Assembly (NCBI RefSeq): GCF_018069625.1
Contig: NZ_CP072941.1
Coordinates: forward strand, 8,742,001 to 8,806,000
Reading direction: 5' to 3'
Source of the DNA: Streptomyces yatensis
GTDB taxonomy: Bacteria > Actinomycetota > Actinomycetes > Streptomycetales > Streptomycetaceae
Length of the DNA: 64,000 nt
Positions 41,725-50,349 of the stretch are shown here, one piece after another. The position numbers were made by a program, and so were the translations under genes. The notes under the pieces were generated by a model, which had not been told where the DNA came from, searched no databases, and saw only the letters and a program-made list of their open reading frames with translations. How positions within the stretch are numbered: position 1 is the first letter of the stretch; each line of letters starts with the position of its first letter.

Positions 41725-42546
41725 TCAGCCGAATCCGCGCGAGTCCTGCTTGAGCGCGGTGTCCACGGTGAGGGCCGTGGCGATCACCAGGCTCAGCAGC
41801 GGATCGGGCAGCTGCCGGTGGATCTGCAGCACATAGTTGTCCGCCGTCGTGAACATCGTCTTCGCCAGGCCCTCCCAGGTCTTGGTGATCCGGGCGACCT
41901 CGCTGTCCGTGTGGTCGACGATGGCGAAGTTCCAGGCCCGCCAGTTCTCCGCCTTGATGGCGCCGACCTGCTGGCCGTTGACGAGCATGCCGAAGTTGAT
42001 CTTGCCGATGACGTTCTGCTGGACGATCTCGCCGACCGGCTGTCCGTCCGGGCGGGTCACCACCACCTTGGACTTGATGAACTTCGCGGGCCGGGTGAGC
42101 ACCAGATGCGGCTGCCCGTTGGCGTCGCGGATCTCCAGCTTGTGCGTCATGAACTGGTCGAGGCTCGAGACGAACCGCGCGACCTTCTTCAGCGTGCTCT
42201 GGCCGACCTGGACCACCGAACCGAGAGTGCGTCCCTGCTGGTCGAAGACGCTGTACTCATTGGTGAGCTCGATCAGCTTGGCCTTCTGGTTCACCACCAG
42301 CACCGGTTCGGTGAACAGCGTGCCGCCGCCGCCCATCGTGGGCCCCACATGTGCCTGCTGCTGCACCTGGTGCTGGACCCTGGCGGGGTTGGGGTTGGGC
42401 GGCGCGGCCTGCGTCGGAGGGGCCTGGCCGGGCTGGCCCTGGTGCGTATGCGCGGTCCACTGGGCACCGTCCCACCAGCGCAGCTGGTTGGGCGTCCCCT
42501 GGGGGTCTGCGTACCAGCCCGCAGGGGTGTTCGGATGTGATGTCAT
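41725..42546 (-). CDS. DUF2510 plus phospholipid scramblase/LURP-one-like protein
   Basis: A 273-residue protein. Residues about 8-35 are a DUF2510 motif (AGWYADPQGTPNQLRWWDGA then WTAHTHQG), a short module usually N-terminal to membrane-associated domains. After a Gln/Pro linker the remaining 200 residues resemble scramblase/LURP-one proteins (FTEPVLVVNQKAKLIELTNE, YSVFDQQGRTLGSVVQVG). The fold is a closed beta-barrel around a central helix; the bacterial function is unknown. It is the first gene of the unit that includes the sugar kinase. Confidence 0.83.
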   Translation of the reverse strand: MTSHPNTPAGWYADPQGTPNQLRWWDGAQWTAHTHQGQPGQAPPTQAAPPNPNPARVQHQVQQQAHVGPTMGGGGTLFTEPVLVVNQKAKLIELTNEYSVFDQQGRTLGSVVQVGQSTLKKVARFVSSLDQFMTHKLEIRDANGQPHLVLTRPAKFIKSKVVVTRPDGQPVGEIVQQNVIGKINFGMLVNGQQVGAIKAENWRAWNFAIVDHTDSEVARITKTWEGLAKTMFTTADNYVLQIHRQLPDPLLSLVIATALTVDTALKQDSRGFG

Positions 42547-42585
42547 GGCGGGCAGACTACCCGTCGCCCACCTGGAACGATGGGG

Positions 42586-43263
42586 TCAGGGAAGGCGCCA
42601 GTCCACGGGTTGGGCCCCCTGCTGTACGAGCAGGTCGTTGGCGCGGCTGAACGGACGTGAGCCGAAGAACCCCCGGTCGGCGGACATGGGGGAGGGGTGC
42701 GCGGACTCGACCGCCGGAAGGCTGCCCAGCAGCGGCCGGACGTTGCGGGCGTCGCGGCCCCACAGGATGGACACCAGGGGGCGGCCGCGCCCGGCCAGCG
42801 CCCGGATGGCCTGCTCGGTGACCTCCTCCCAGCCCTTGCCGCGGTGGGCGGCGGGCCGGCGCGGGGCCGTGGTGAGCGCCTTGTTGAGCAGCAGGACGCC
42901 CTGCTGGGTCCAGGGCGTCAGATCGCCGTTGGACGGGCGCGGCAGACCGAGGTCGGTGTGCAGCTCGCGGTAGATGTTCTCCAGGCTGCCGGGGAGCGGC
43001 CGGACCTCGGGTGCCACCGAGAAGCTGAGCCCCACCGCGTGTCCGGGCGTCGGATACGGATCCTGACCCACGATCAGCACCTTCACCTCGTCGAAGGGCT
43101 GCTGGAAGGCGCGCAGCACATTCGGCCCGGCGGGCAGATAGGTACGGCCTGCCGCGATCTCGGCCCGCAGGAAGTCGCCCATCGCCGCGATGCGTTCCTC
43201 GACGGGCTCAAGTGCCTTGGCCCAGCCCGCTTCCACAATGTCATTCAAGGGTCGTGCTGCCAC
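42586..43263 (-). CDS. ung: uracil-DNA glycosylase, family 1
   Basis: A 225-residue enzyme with the water-activating motif [17 protein letters not shown] (Asp68 catalytic) and the DNA-intercalation motif [17 protein letters not shown] (His189). [11 protein letters not shown] is the uracil-contacting segment with its Asn. It removes uracil from DNA in base-excision repair. The usual GQDPYH is GQDPYP here, a common variant in actinobacteria. Length matches family 1 exactly. Confidence 0.95.
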   Translation of the reverse strand: MAARPLNDIVEAGWAKALEPVEERIAAMGDFLRAEIAAGRTYLPAGPNVLRAFQQPFDEVKVLIVGQDPYPTPGHAVGLSFSVAPEVRPLPGSLENIYRELHTDLGLPRPSNGDLTPWTQQGVLLLNKALTTAPRRPAAHRGKGWEEVTEQAIRALAGRGRPLVSILWGRDARNVRPLLGSLPAVESAHPSPMSADRGFFGSRPFSRANDLLVQQGAQPVDWRLP

Positions 43264-43309
43264 ACCGCGTCACTCTAGTGGCTCAGCGAGTGGCCGCGTG
43301 CCGCCTCCC

Positions 43310-43381
43310 GATCACTCTCAGCCGATCACTCCCAGCAAATCGCCCGGCCGAATACGCTCGCGATCACTTCAGCCGATCACC
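43310..43381. repeat. four GATCACT repeats upstream of ung
   Basis: GATCACT occurs at 43310, 43324 and 43362, with GATCACC at 43375. They lie between ung and the BNR gene, the last one inside the BNR 3' end. Function unknown. Confidence 0.6.
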
Positions 43382-44457
43382 GCGGCCCGGACACACAGCA
43401 CATCGGGGAGATGGCGGGCGATCTGCCGCCAGCTCTCTCCCTCGTCGGCGCTCGCGTACACCTCGCCGTTGCGATTGCCGAGGTAGACCCCGACCGGATC
43501 GGCGTCATCGGTGCGCAGCGCGTCCCTCAGCACCACCCCGTAGTGCAGCTCGTCCGGCATCCCGGCGGAGCGCTCCTCCCAGGTGGCGCCCGCGTCCTCG
43601 GTGCGGAACACCCGGCAGCGGAAGCCCGGGGGGTAGCGGTCCGAGCCGTCGTTGACGGGGAAGACGTACGCGACGCCGCTGCGGCGCGGATGGACGGCGA
43701 CCGCGAAGCCGAAGTCCGCCGGGAGGTCCTTGCCGATCTCGGCCCAGTGCGCCCCGCCGTCGTCGCTGCGGTACACCCCGCCGTGGTTCTGCAGATAGAG
43801 CCGGTCGAGGTCGACCGGGTCCCGCGCGACCTTGTGGACGCACTGCCCGAACTCCGGGTACTGATCCGGCAGGAAATCCGCCTTGAGCCCGATGTTGGAC
43901 GGCGCCCAGCTCTCCCCGCCGTCCGCGGAGCGGTACACCCCGCCGGAGGACACGGCGACCATGAGCGCCCGTGGGTCCCGCGGATCGGGGACGACCGTGT
44001 GCACGGCCTGCCCGCCGAACCCCTCGCCCCACTCCGGCCGTTGGGGGTGGTCCCACAGGCCGCGGACGAACGCGAAGGTCTCCCCGCCGTCCTCGGAGCG
44101 GAACAGCGCGCCCGGCTGGGTGCCCGCGTAGACCACCTCCGGCTCGTCCGGCCCTGTGGGCTGCAGCTGCCACACCCGCTCCAGCGAGGTGTCGGTGCCC
44201 TCGGGGAACTTCACCGCGGGCTTGGCGGGCTCGTGCCAGGTGCCCCCGAGGTCGTCGGAGCGGAAGACCGAGGGGCCCCAGTGCGAGCTGTCCGCACCGG
44301 CCAGCAGCCGGGGGCGGTCGCCCCGGGTGTCGATGCCGACGGAGTAGACCGCCTGCATGGGGAAGTGGGGGCCGGTGAAGTCCCAGCCCCCTCGGCCGCC
44401 GCGGCGACCGAGGAAGAGTCCCTTGCGGGTGCCGACGGCGAGCAGGACATCGTTCAT
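43369..44457 (-). CDS. BNR/sialidase-like beta-propeller repeat protein
   Basis: A 362-residue propeller with several Asp-box (BNR) motifs of the form S/T-x-D-x-G-x-T/S-W/F: RSEDGGETF, RSADGGESW, RSDDGGAHW, RTEDAGATW and ASADEGESW. AAGGAG precedes the ATG at 44457. There is no signal peptide, so it is likely cytoplasmic and not a true secreted sialidase; Arg-triad residues for sialic-acid binding are not evident. Related Streptomyces proteins are annotated as exo-alpha-sialidase or WD40/YVTN repeat proteins without demonstrated activity. Confidence 0.83.
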   Translation of the reverse strand: MNDVLLAVGTRKGLFLGRRGGRGGWDFTGPHFPMQAVYSVGIDTRGDRPRLLAGADSSHWGPSVFRSDDLGGTWHEPAKPAVKFPEGTDTSLERVWQLQPTGPDEPEVVYAGTQPGALFRSEDGGETFAFVRGLWDHPQRPEWGEGFGGQAVHTVVPDPRDPRALMVAVSSGGVYRSADGGESWAPSNIGLKADFLPDQYPEFGQCVHKVARDPVDLDRLYLQNHGGVYRSDDGGAHWAEIGKDLPADFGFAVAVHPRRSGVAYVFPVNDGSDRYPPGFRCRVFRTEDAGATWEERSAGMPDELHYGVVLRDALRTDDADPVGVYLGNRNGEVYASADEGESWRQIARHLPDVLCVRAAVIG

Positions 44458-44791
44458 GACGGCTCACTCCTTGGAGTGCGGGTGCGGGTGCGGATGCGGG
44501 TGCCGGAGGACGGCGGAACGAAAGGCGATGGAATCGGCGAGCGGATCGGCGGAGGGGAAGGTGATGTGTCCGGCATCACAGAGTCTGCACCCGACCACCG
44601 ACAACCGGAGGGAGCGCATCCGCATATATCTGAGGGTGTCCGTGTCGCCGCAGGTCATGGGCGTGAGTGCCGGGCGGGGGACCAGGGGTGCTCGTACGAA
44701 GGGTTTCGTAATTTGACGATCGTCGTACTACGGTGGTTACCGTACTACCGCGCGGTCCGGCCGGGCCCCGCGAGGAGAAACGGAGACGTTC
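44458..44791. other. 334-base interval between divergent BNR and OYE genes
   Basis: No gene is seen. Near 44477-44503 a GTGCGG-type hexamer is tandemly repeated. The right half holds the ArsR-type operator at 44712 and the old-yellow-enzyme promoter. Confidence 0.6.
44712..44731 (+). promoter_or_regulatory. operator 1 upstream of the old yellow enzyme gene
   Basis: TTTGACGATCGTCGTACTAC contains a perfect 10-base palindrome GACGATCGTC and includes a TTGACG -35-like element. Nineteen of 20 bases match, in opposite orientation, the site in front of the ArsR gene. Confidence 0.75.
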
Positions 44792-45871
44792 ATGAGTGCC
44801 CTCTTCGAGCCCTTCACCCTGCGGTCGCTGACCATCCCCAACCGCCTCTGGATGTCACCCATGTGCCAGTACAGCGCGGATGGGGCCGAGGGTGCCGGGG
44901 TCCCGCACGACTGGCACTTCGTCCACTACGGCGCCCGCGCCACCGGTGGCACCGGGCTGATCCTGGTCGAGGCGACGGCCGTCTCCGCCGAAGGCCGCAT
45001 CACCCCCGGAGACCTCGGCATCTGGAACGACACGCAGGTCGAGGCGTTCCGTAAGATCGTCGGCTTCCTCAAGGGGCAGGGCGCCGTCCCGGGCATTCAG
45101 CTCGCCCATGCCGGCCGTAAGGCGTCCACCGACGCCCCCTGGCGGGGTGGTGCGCCGCTCGCCGCCGACCAGGGGAGCTGGCGGACGCTGGCGCCGAGCC
45201 CGATTCCGTTCGACGAGGGCCATCCGGTGCCGGAGGAGCTGTCCGTGGAGCGGATCGGCGAGATCACCCGCCAGTTCGCGGACGCCGCACGGCGGGCGCT
45301 CGCGGCCGGTTTCGAGGTGGCCGAGGTCCATGGCGCCCATGGCTACCTCGTCCACGAGTTCCTCTCCCCGCACAGCAACCGCCGCACCGACGGCTACGGC
45401 GGCTCCTTCGAGAACCGCGTCCGCTTCGCCCTGGAGGTCGTCGACGCGGTCCGCGAGGTCTGGCCGGAGGACCTGCCGCTGTTCTTCCGCATCTCGGCCA
45501 CCGACTGGCTGGAGGAGAACGGCTGGACCCCGGAGGACACCGTCCGGCTCGCCGCCCTGCTGAAGGACCACGGCGTGGACCTTCTCGACGTCTCCAGCGG
45601 TGGCAACGCCGCCGGTGTGCGCATTCCGACGGGGCCGGGCTACCAGGTGCGGTTCGCCGAGCGGGTGCGCCGGGAGACCGGGCTGCCGGTCGCCGCGGTC
45701 GGGCTGATCACCGAGGCGGAGCAGGCCGAGAAGATCGTCACCAACGGTGAGGCGGACGCCGTCCTGCTGGGCCGCGAGCTGCTCCGGGACCCCTACTTCG
45801 CCCGCCGCGCGGCGACCGAACTGGGCGGCCAGGTGCGCAATCCGGACCAGTACCACCGCGCGGTCCGGTAA
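44792..45871 (+). CDS. NADH:flavin oxidoreductase, old yellow enzyme (YqjM-like)
   Basis: A 359-residue OYE-family TIM-barrel flavoenzyme. Features are the N-terminal SPMCQYSADG (Cys of YqjM-type enzymes near FMN), GLILVEATAVSAEGRITPGD, LAHAGRKAS, the active-site EVHGAHGYLVHEFLSPHSN (His and neighbouring Tyr), and NRRTDGYGGSFENRVRFALE. It reduces activated C=C double bonds with NAD(P)H. GGAG lies before the ATG. A 20-base operator shared with the ArsR-type gene downstream suggests it is induced when that regulator senses an electrophile or similar signal. Confidence 0.93.
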   Translation: MSALFEPFTLRSLTIPNRLWMSPMCQYSADGAEGAGVPHDWHFVHYGARATGGTGLILVEATAVSAEGRITPGDLGIWNDTQVEAFRKIVGFLKGQGAVPGIQLAHAGRKASTDAPWRGGAPLAADQGSWRTLAPSPIPFDEGHPVPEELSVERIGEITRQFADAARRALAAGFEVAEVHGAHGYLVHEFLSPHSNRRTDGYGGSFENRVRFALEVVDAVREVWPEDLPLFFRISATDWLEENGWTPEDTVRLAALLKDHGVDLLDVSSGGNAAGVRIPTGPGYQVRFAERVRRETGLPVAAVGLITEAEQAEKIVTNGEADAVLLGRELLRDPYFARRAATELGGQVRNPDQYHRAVR

Positions 45872-45903
45872 GCCGGATCACCACCGTTCCCTCCTGGCCC
45901 GAA

Positions 45904-45930
45904 GTAGTACGGCGATCGTCAAACTACACT
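45904..45930 (-). promoter_or_regulatory. operator 2 and promoter of the ArsR gene
   Basis: GTAGTACGGCGATCGTCAAA (45904-45923) is the reverse complement of operator 1 with one change. It abuts a -10-like TACACT (45925-45930, plus strand), so binding would silence the regulator gene. Confidence 0.75.
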
Positions 45931-45963
45931 GGAGGTCACCGAACGAGGCGATGAGGAGCAGCC

Positions 45964-46347
45964 GTGCAGACGCAGACCACGTCGACCGGGCCCCAGCCAC
46001 AGGCGACGGGGCGCTCGATGGAGCATCCACGGCGCGAGGCGATCCGCCTCGAGGATGTGCTGCACGCGCTCTCCGACCCCATGCGGATGCGGGTGGTGCG
46101 GACGCTTGCCGAGGAGTCCGCCGAGCTGACCTGCTCGGTCATCGACCTGCCGGTGAGCAAGTCCACCACCACCCACCACTTCCGGGTGCTGCGCGAATCC
46201 GGAGTGATCCATCAGATCTACCGGGGCACCGCCAAGATGAACGCGCTGCGCCGCGAGGACCTAGACGCGCTGTTCCCCGGTCTGCTCGACAGCGTCCTCG
46301 CCGCCGCGGCTCTCCAGGAGGGACGCCTCGGCGGCGACCGGGGCTGA
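45964..46347 (+). CDS. ArsR-type winged-helix transcriptional regulator
   Basis: A 127-residue regulator; GAGGAG lies 5 bases before the GTG at 45964. The winged helix reads VLHALSDPMRMRVVRTLAEE, then SKSTTTHHFRVLRESGVIHQI and the wing YRGTAKMNALR. A single Cys in the ELTCSVIDLP segment could serve a redox sensor role but is not the metal CVC motif of classical ArsR. Operators in front of this gene and of the oxidoreductase make autoregulation and control of that gene likely. Its last 87 bases overlap the converging permease gene. Confidence 0.9.
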   Translation: MQTQTTSTGPQPQATGRSMEHPRREAIRLEDVLHALSDPMRMRVVRTLAEESAELTCSVIDLPVSKSTTTHHFRVLRESGVIHQIYRGTAKMNALRREDLDALFPGLLDSVLAAAALQEGRLGGDRG

Positions 46348-47667
46348 ATCCCGCCCGCCCGGCAGGTGGTTGAAGAGCAGATTGAGCGCGATCGCGGTGA
46401 CGCACCCGGCGCTGATCCCGCTGTCCATCACCGTCTGGAACCAGTTCGGGAACTCCCGGTAGATCCCCGGCACGCCGACCGGCAGCAGCCCCACGGCGAC
46501 CGACACCGCGACCACGGTGAGGTTGTGGTTGTCCCGGAAATCCACCCCGGCCAGCGTGCGCAGCCCGCTCGCCGCGACCGTACCGAACATCACCAGCCCC
46601 GCCCCGCCCAGCACCGGGGCCGGGATCGCCGCCACCACCGCGCCCAGCTTCGGGGCCAGCCCGAGCAGCACCAGCAGGCCGCCCGCGGCCGCCACCACCC
46701 AGCGGCTGCGCACCCGGGTCATCCCCACCAGGCCGACGTTCTGCGCGAAGGCGGTGTACGGGAAGGTGTTGAACACCCCGCCGAGCACGGTCGCGGCGCC
46801 GTCCGCGCGCAGCCCGTCGCCCAGCCGCCGCCTGTCGACCGGGCGCCCGGTCATCTCGCCCACCGCGATGAAGTCGCCGGTGGTCTCGGTCATCGTCACC
46901 AGCGCGACGACCAGCATGGACACCACGGCGGGCGTCTCGAACGTGGGGGAGCCGAAATGGAACGGGGTGGAGACACCGATCCAGTCGGCATCGCCCACCC
47001 CGGAGAAGTCGGTGAAGCCCAGCGGTATCGCGGCCGCCGTCCCGGCCACGATCCCCACCAGCACCGCGACCCGGCTCAGGAAGCCGGGTGCGAAGCGCTG
47101 CACGGTCAGGACCACGACCAGCACTCCGGCGGCCAGGCCCAGGTTCTTCGGCGCGCCGAAGTCCGCCGCGCCCTGGCCGCCGGCCGCCCAGTTGCCCGCG
47201 ACCGGCAGCAGCGAGAGGCCGATGATCAGTATCACCGTGCCGGTCACCAGCGGCGGGAAGAACCGCAGCAGCCGCCCGAAGACCGGCGCCAGCAGGATCA
47301 TCGCCACCCCGGCCACGATCACCGAACCGTAGATCGCGCGCAGCCCGCCGCCCTCGGTGCCGATCAGCACCATCGGGGTGACCGCCGCGAAGGTGCAGCC
47401 CTGCATGATCGGCAGCCGGACGCCGAACCGCCACAGCCCCACGCACTGCAGCACCGTGGCGATACCGCACAGCAGCAGATCGGCGTTGATGAGATACGCC
47501 AGATCGGCGGGCGACAGCTTCATCGCGCCACCGACGATCAGCGGCACGGCCACCGCACCCGCGTACATGGCCAGCACATGCTGCAGTCCGAACGCGGCGA
47601 GCCGACCGGGCGGCGGCACCTCGTCCACGGGATGACGTATGGACACGGGAGGACGTACGGACGTCAT
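46261..47667 (-). CDS. NCS2 family uracil/xanthine permease
   Basis: A 468-residue nucleobase:cation symporter-2. GAGGAG lies before the ATG at 47667; the in-frame extension upstream is repeat-derived. Typical elements are FGLQHVLAMYAGAVAVPLIV at helix 1, MQGCTFAAVTPMVLIG, the helix-8 signature TMTETTGDFIAVGEMTGRPV and QNVGLVGMTRVRSRW. Twelve to fourteen helices are expected, with import of uracil or a purine driven by protons. The C terminus overlaps the ArsR gene tail to tail by 87 bases. Confidence 0.92.
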   Translation of the reverse strand: MTSVRPPVSIRHPVDEVPPPGRLAAFGLQHVLAMYAGAVAVPLIVGGAMKLSPADLAYLINADLLLCGIATVLQCVGLWRFGVRLPIMQGCTFAAVTPMVLIGTEGGGLRAIYGSVIVAGVAMILLAPVFGRLLRFFPPLVTGTVILIIGLSLLPVAGNWAAGGQGAADFGAPKNLGLAAGVLVVVLTVQRFAPGFLSRVAVLVGIVAGTAAAIPLGFTDFSGVGDADWIGVSTPFHFGSPTFETPAVVSMLVVALVTMTETTGDFIAVGEMTGRPVDRRRLGDGLRADGAATVLGGVFNTFPYTAFAQNVGLVGMTRVRSRWVVAAAGGLLVLLGLAPKLGAVVAAIPAPVLGGAGLVMFGTVAASGLRTLAGVDFRDNHNLTVVAVSVAVGLLPVGVPGIYREFPNWFQTVMDSGISAGCVTAIALNLLFNHLPGGRDSAPVAAEASLLESRGGEDAVEQTGEQRV

Positions 47668-47880
47668 GGCGGCTCCTCGCGCGGCGACGGGATGAGCGAC
47701 GGAATGGTCGACGGGACGGTCGACGGGATGGGCGGCGGGATGGGCGGCGGATCTGGGTGACGCGACCGTAGAGGGCTTAAACAATCTGTTGATTTCAGGG
47801 GTGTTGCCGCCCTGTGTCAACCCTTCTGACAGCGCGGACCCGAGGACCGCCGGCGAAGCCCGGCCGACGCCCCGCCCGGT
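47668..47880. other. repeat-rich interval upstream of the permease
   Basis: Near 47695-47755 short CGACGGGATGGG / GGCGGGATGGG units repeat. An AT-rich stretch follows around 47775-47800 (TTAAACAATCTGTTGATTTC), the probable permease promoter region. Confidence 0.5.
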
Positions 47881-49224
47881 TCAGTCCTGCTCGCGCGCCG
47901 CGCCCAGCAGCCCCGTCCAGTCCGGAATCTTCACCTTCGTACGCCCCAGCGCCGCCCCGAGCGCCTCCTCGGCCGCCTCGATCCGCAGCCAGCCGGTCCA
48001 CTCCACCGGCTCCACCCCCGCCTCGCGCAACGCCCGCAGCGGATCCGCCACCACCGGGCGGGTGGCGAGTGCCTCCGCGTCGGCCAGCAGCGAGGCCACG
48101 GTCTCCTTCGCGCACGGCCGGTTGGTGCCGATCACCCCGGTCGGCCCGCGCTTGATCCACCCCGCCACGTACTCCCCGGACGAGGGCTCGCCGCCGCGCA
48201 GCACCCGCCCCGCCGCGTTGGGGACCGTGCCGCGCTCCTCGTCGAACGGCAGCCCCGGCAGGGGCACACCCCGGTAGCCCACCGACCGCAGCACCAGCGG
48301 CGCCTCGATGTCCTCGAAGACCCCGGTGCCCGCGACCCCGCCGCGCCCGTCCGGCGCGGTCCGCTCGAAGCGCACCGCGCGCACCGCGCCCTCGCCCAGC
48401 AGCGCCACCGGCCGCAGGAAGAACCGCAGATGGATCCGGCGCGGCCGGCCCACGGGCGCGCGCCGCGCCCAGTCGCGCAGCACCTCGACATTGCGCCGGT
48501 TGGCCCCCGGCAGGCCCGACGGATCCGCGTAACCCGGGTCCAGCGCCAGCTCCTCGGGGCGCACCAGCACCTCGGCGCCGGTCAGCGAGCCCAGCTCACG
48601 CAGCTCCTTGGTGGTGAACTTCGCCTGCGACGGCCCGCGCCTGCCGACCATATGGATGTCCGAGACCCGGCTCTGGGACAGCGTCCCGAGGGCGGCGTGC
48701 GGCACATCGGTGGGCCGCAGCTCCTCCGCCCCGCGGGCCAGGATGCGCGCCACGTCCACCGCGACATTGCCCACCCCGACGACGACGGCGGAGTCCGCCC
48801 CCAGCGCGAAGGCGTCGCCGGTCGCGTCGGGATGGGCGCTGTACCAGGAGACGAAGTCGGTCGCGGAGAAGCTGCCCGGCAGCTCCTCGCCGGGAACGCC
48901 GAGCCGCCGGTCGGTCGCGGCCCCCACGCAGTAGACCACCGCGTGGTAGAGCTCCAGCAGCCGCTCGGGCACGAGCGGGGGCGGGCCCACATGCACATGG
49001 CCGAGAAAACTGACCCGGGGGTGCTCCAGGACCGCGCGCAGCGTGTGCTGCAGCGACTTGATCTTCTCGTGGTCGGGCGCGACACCGTAGCGCACCAGCC
49101 CGTACGGACAGGGCAACCGGTCCAGCACATGCACCGACACCTCGGGGACAGCCTGCTGCTGGACGAGCGCTTGGGCGGCGTACACCCCGCTCGGCCCGGA
49201 TCCGACGACCGCGACGCGAAGCAC
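47881..49224 (-). CDS. FAD-dependent ferredoxin-NADP reductase-like protein (FprA type)
   Basis: A 447-residue adrenodoxin-reductase-like flavoprotein. The GTG at 49224 follows GGAAGGGG at 7 bases and begins exactly at the FAD motif VAVVGSGPSGVYAAQ. Other landmarks are CPYGLVRYGVAPDH, the NADP site VVVGVGNVAVDVARIL and the late GYRGVPLPGLPFD and GWIKRGPTGVIGTN. It transfers electrons between NADPH and ferredoxin. No ferredoxin or cytochrome P450 gene adjoins, so its partner lies elsewhere. Confidence 0.92.
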   Translation of the reverse strand: MLRVAVVGSGPSGVYAAQALVQQQAVPEVSVHVLDRLPCPYGLVRYGVAPDHEKIKSLQHTLRAVLEHPRVSFLGHVHVGPPPLVPERLLELYHAVVYCVGAATDRRLGVPGEELPGSFSATDFVSWYSAHPDATGDAFALGADSAVVVGVGNVAVDVARILARGAEELRPTDVPHAALGTLSQSRVSDIHMVGRRGPSQAKFTTKELRELGSLTGAEVLVRPEELALDPGYADPSGLPGANRRNVEVLRDWARRAPVGRPRRIHLRFFLRPVALLGEGAVRAVRFERTAPDGRGGVAGTGVFEDIEAPLVLRSVGYRGVPLPGLPFDEERGTVPNAAGRVLRGGEPSSGEYVAGWIKRGPTGVIGTNRPCAKETVASLLADAEALATRPVVADPLRALREAGVEPVEWTGWLRIEAAEEALGAALGRTKVKIPDWTGLLGAAREQD

Positions 49225-49479
49225 GAGGGAGCCCCTTCCGCAGGATGTCTCCAGCATCCCACTCGGCGGGGCGCCGTGTCCGGCACTACGCGCCGGGGGA
49301 CCGGCCCGGATGACGCCTCCCGGCCACCGGTCCACGGATCCGCGAGCGCGCCGCGAGCCCGGTTCGACGAGATCCGGACCCAACGGCCCCGCACGGCCCC
49401 GTACGCCCGTGGACGTCCCGCTACGAGATCCGCCTACGCATACGAGATCCGGCTACGAATACCGGCTACGGCTGTCTGC
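49225..49479. other. interval with CTACGAGATCCG repeats
   Basis: Between the reductase and DUF305 genes, TACGAGATCCG occurs at about 49420 and again at 49440, followed by related CTACGAATACCGGCTACGG units. No gene is seen. Confidence 0.5.
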
Positions 49480-50157
49480 CTACGACATCTGCAGCATCCG
49501 CCGGATCTCGCTGCTCTGCTGCGCGATCACATCGCCCGCCATCTCCTCCACCCGGACGTTGTTCCCCTGGGCCAGCACATCCGTGGCCATGGAGACCGCG
49601 CCCCGGTGGTGGGCGATCATCAGCTTGAGGAAGAGCGCGTCGAAGTCGGCGCCCTCGGCGTCGCGCAGCCGCTTGAGCTCGGCCGCGGTGGCCATCCCCG
49701 GCATCTTCGCGTCATGGCCCTCATGGGCGCCGTCGTCGCCCTTCGGCGCGCCGCCGTTGGTCTTCTGCCAGGCGCGCATCGCCTCGATCTCCGGCTTCTG
49801 CCCGGCCGCGATGCGCTCCGCGAGCCGCTTGACCTTCGCCGACTCGGCCCGGTCGTCGGCGAGGTCGGTCATCACCAGGGCCTGTGCGTGGTGCTCGATC
49901 ATCATGCGGACGTAGGAGCGGTCGGCGGTGTTGGGGGAGTCGTCGTCGCCCGCCTTCGCCGCCTCCTCGGCCGACAGCTTCTTCGCCGCCTCGCCGGGTT
50001 TGCCCGGCGCGATCACCGCGGGCTTCCCGTCCTTGCCCTTCCCGGCGCCGGCCCCGCCGTCGCTCTCCGCGTCACAGCCGGTCAGGACGAGTGCCAGGGC
50101 CGCCGCCACGGCGGCCGCGAGGGATGCGGTGTGGAGCGTCGTACGGCGGTTCAACAC
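49480..50157 (-). CDS. DUF305 domain lipoprotein
   Basis: A 225-residue lipoprotein with signal ending LVLTGC and AGGAGG 5 bases before the GTG start at 50157. The DUF305 (ferritin-like four-helix) domain carries its two histidine pairs: MMIEHHAQALVM and MIAHHRGAVSMA, each followed by conserved acidic residues, implying metal binding, probably copper or iron. An additional HEGHDAKMPGM stretch is His/Met-rich. It probably works outside the membrane in metal or redox handling. It is divergent from the LVIVD protein. Confidence 0.9.
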   Translation of the reverse strand: MLNRRTTLHTASLAAAVAAALALVLTGCDAESDGGAGAGKGKDGKPAVIAPGKPGEAAKKLSAEEAAKAGDDDSPNTADRSYVRMMIEHHAQALVMTDLADDRAESAKVKRLAERIAAGQKPEIEAMRAWQKTNGGAPKGDDGAHEGHDAKMPGMATAAELKRLRDAEGADFDALFLKLMIAHHRGAVSMATDVLAQGNNVRVEEMAGDVIAQQSSEIRRMLQMS

Positions 50158-50349
50158 CGTGGCCTCCTGGGGCGCTTGGGATCCGCAGACCGTCTTAGCA
50201 CGTCAGCGGCGCGCCCGTGCCGGGCGCGTTGGGAAATTCTCTTTACGAACATGTTGCTACCTGTTGTGGTGTACATGGATAGAGCGATACTTCCCCCGGT
50301 CCGTCAACCGTTCAACTCCGAACGGGGACGGCGACAAAGGGAGGACGCA

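Noticed and set aside
48430..50349. Very long plus-strand frame leading into the LVIVD gene
   Set aside because: This part is antisense to the FprA-type reductase and DUF305 genes, which have clear motifs and ribosome sites. Its Arg/His/Gly/Val-rich translation is typical of shadow frames in GC-rich DNA. The LVIVD gene starts at 50350.
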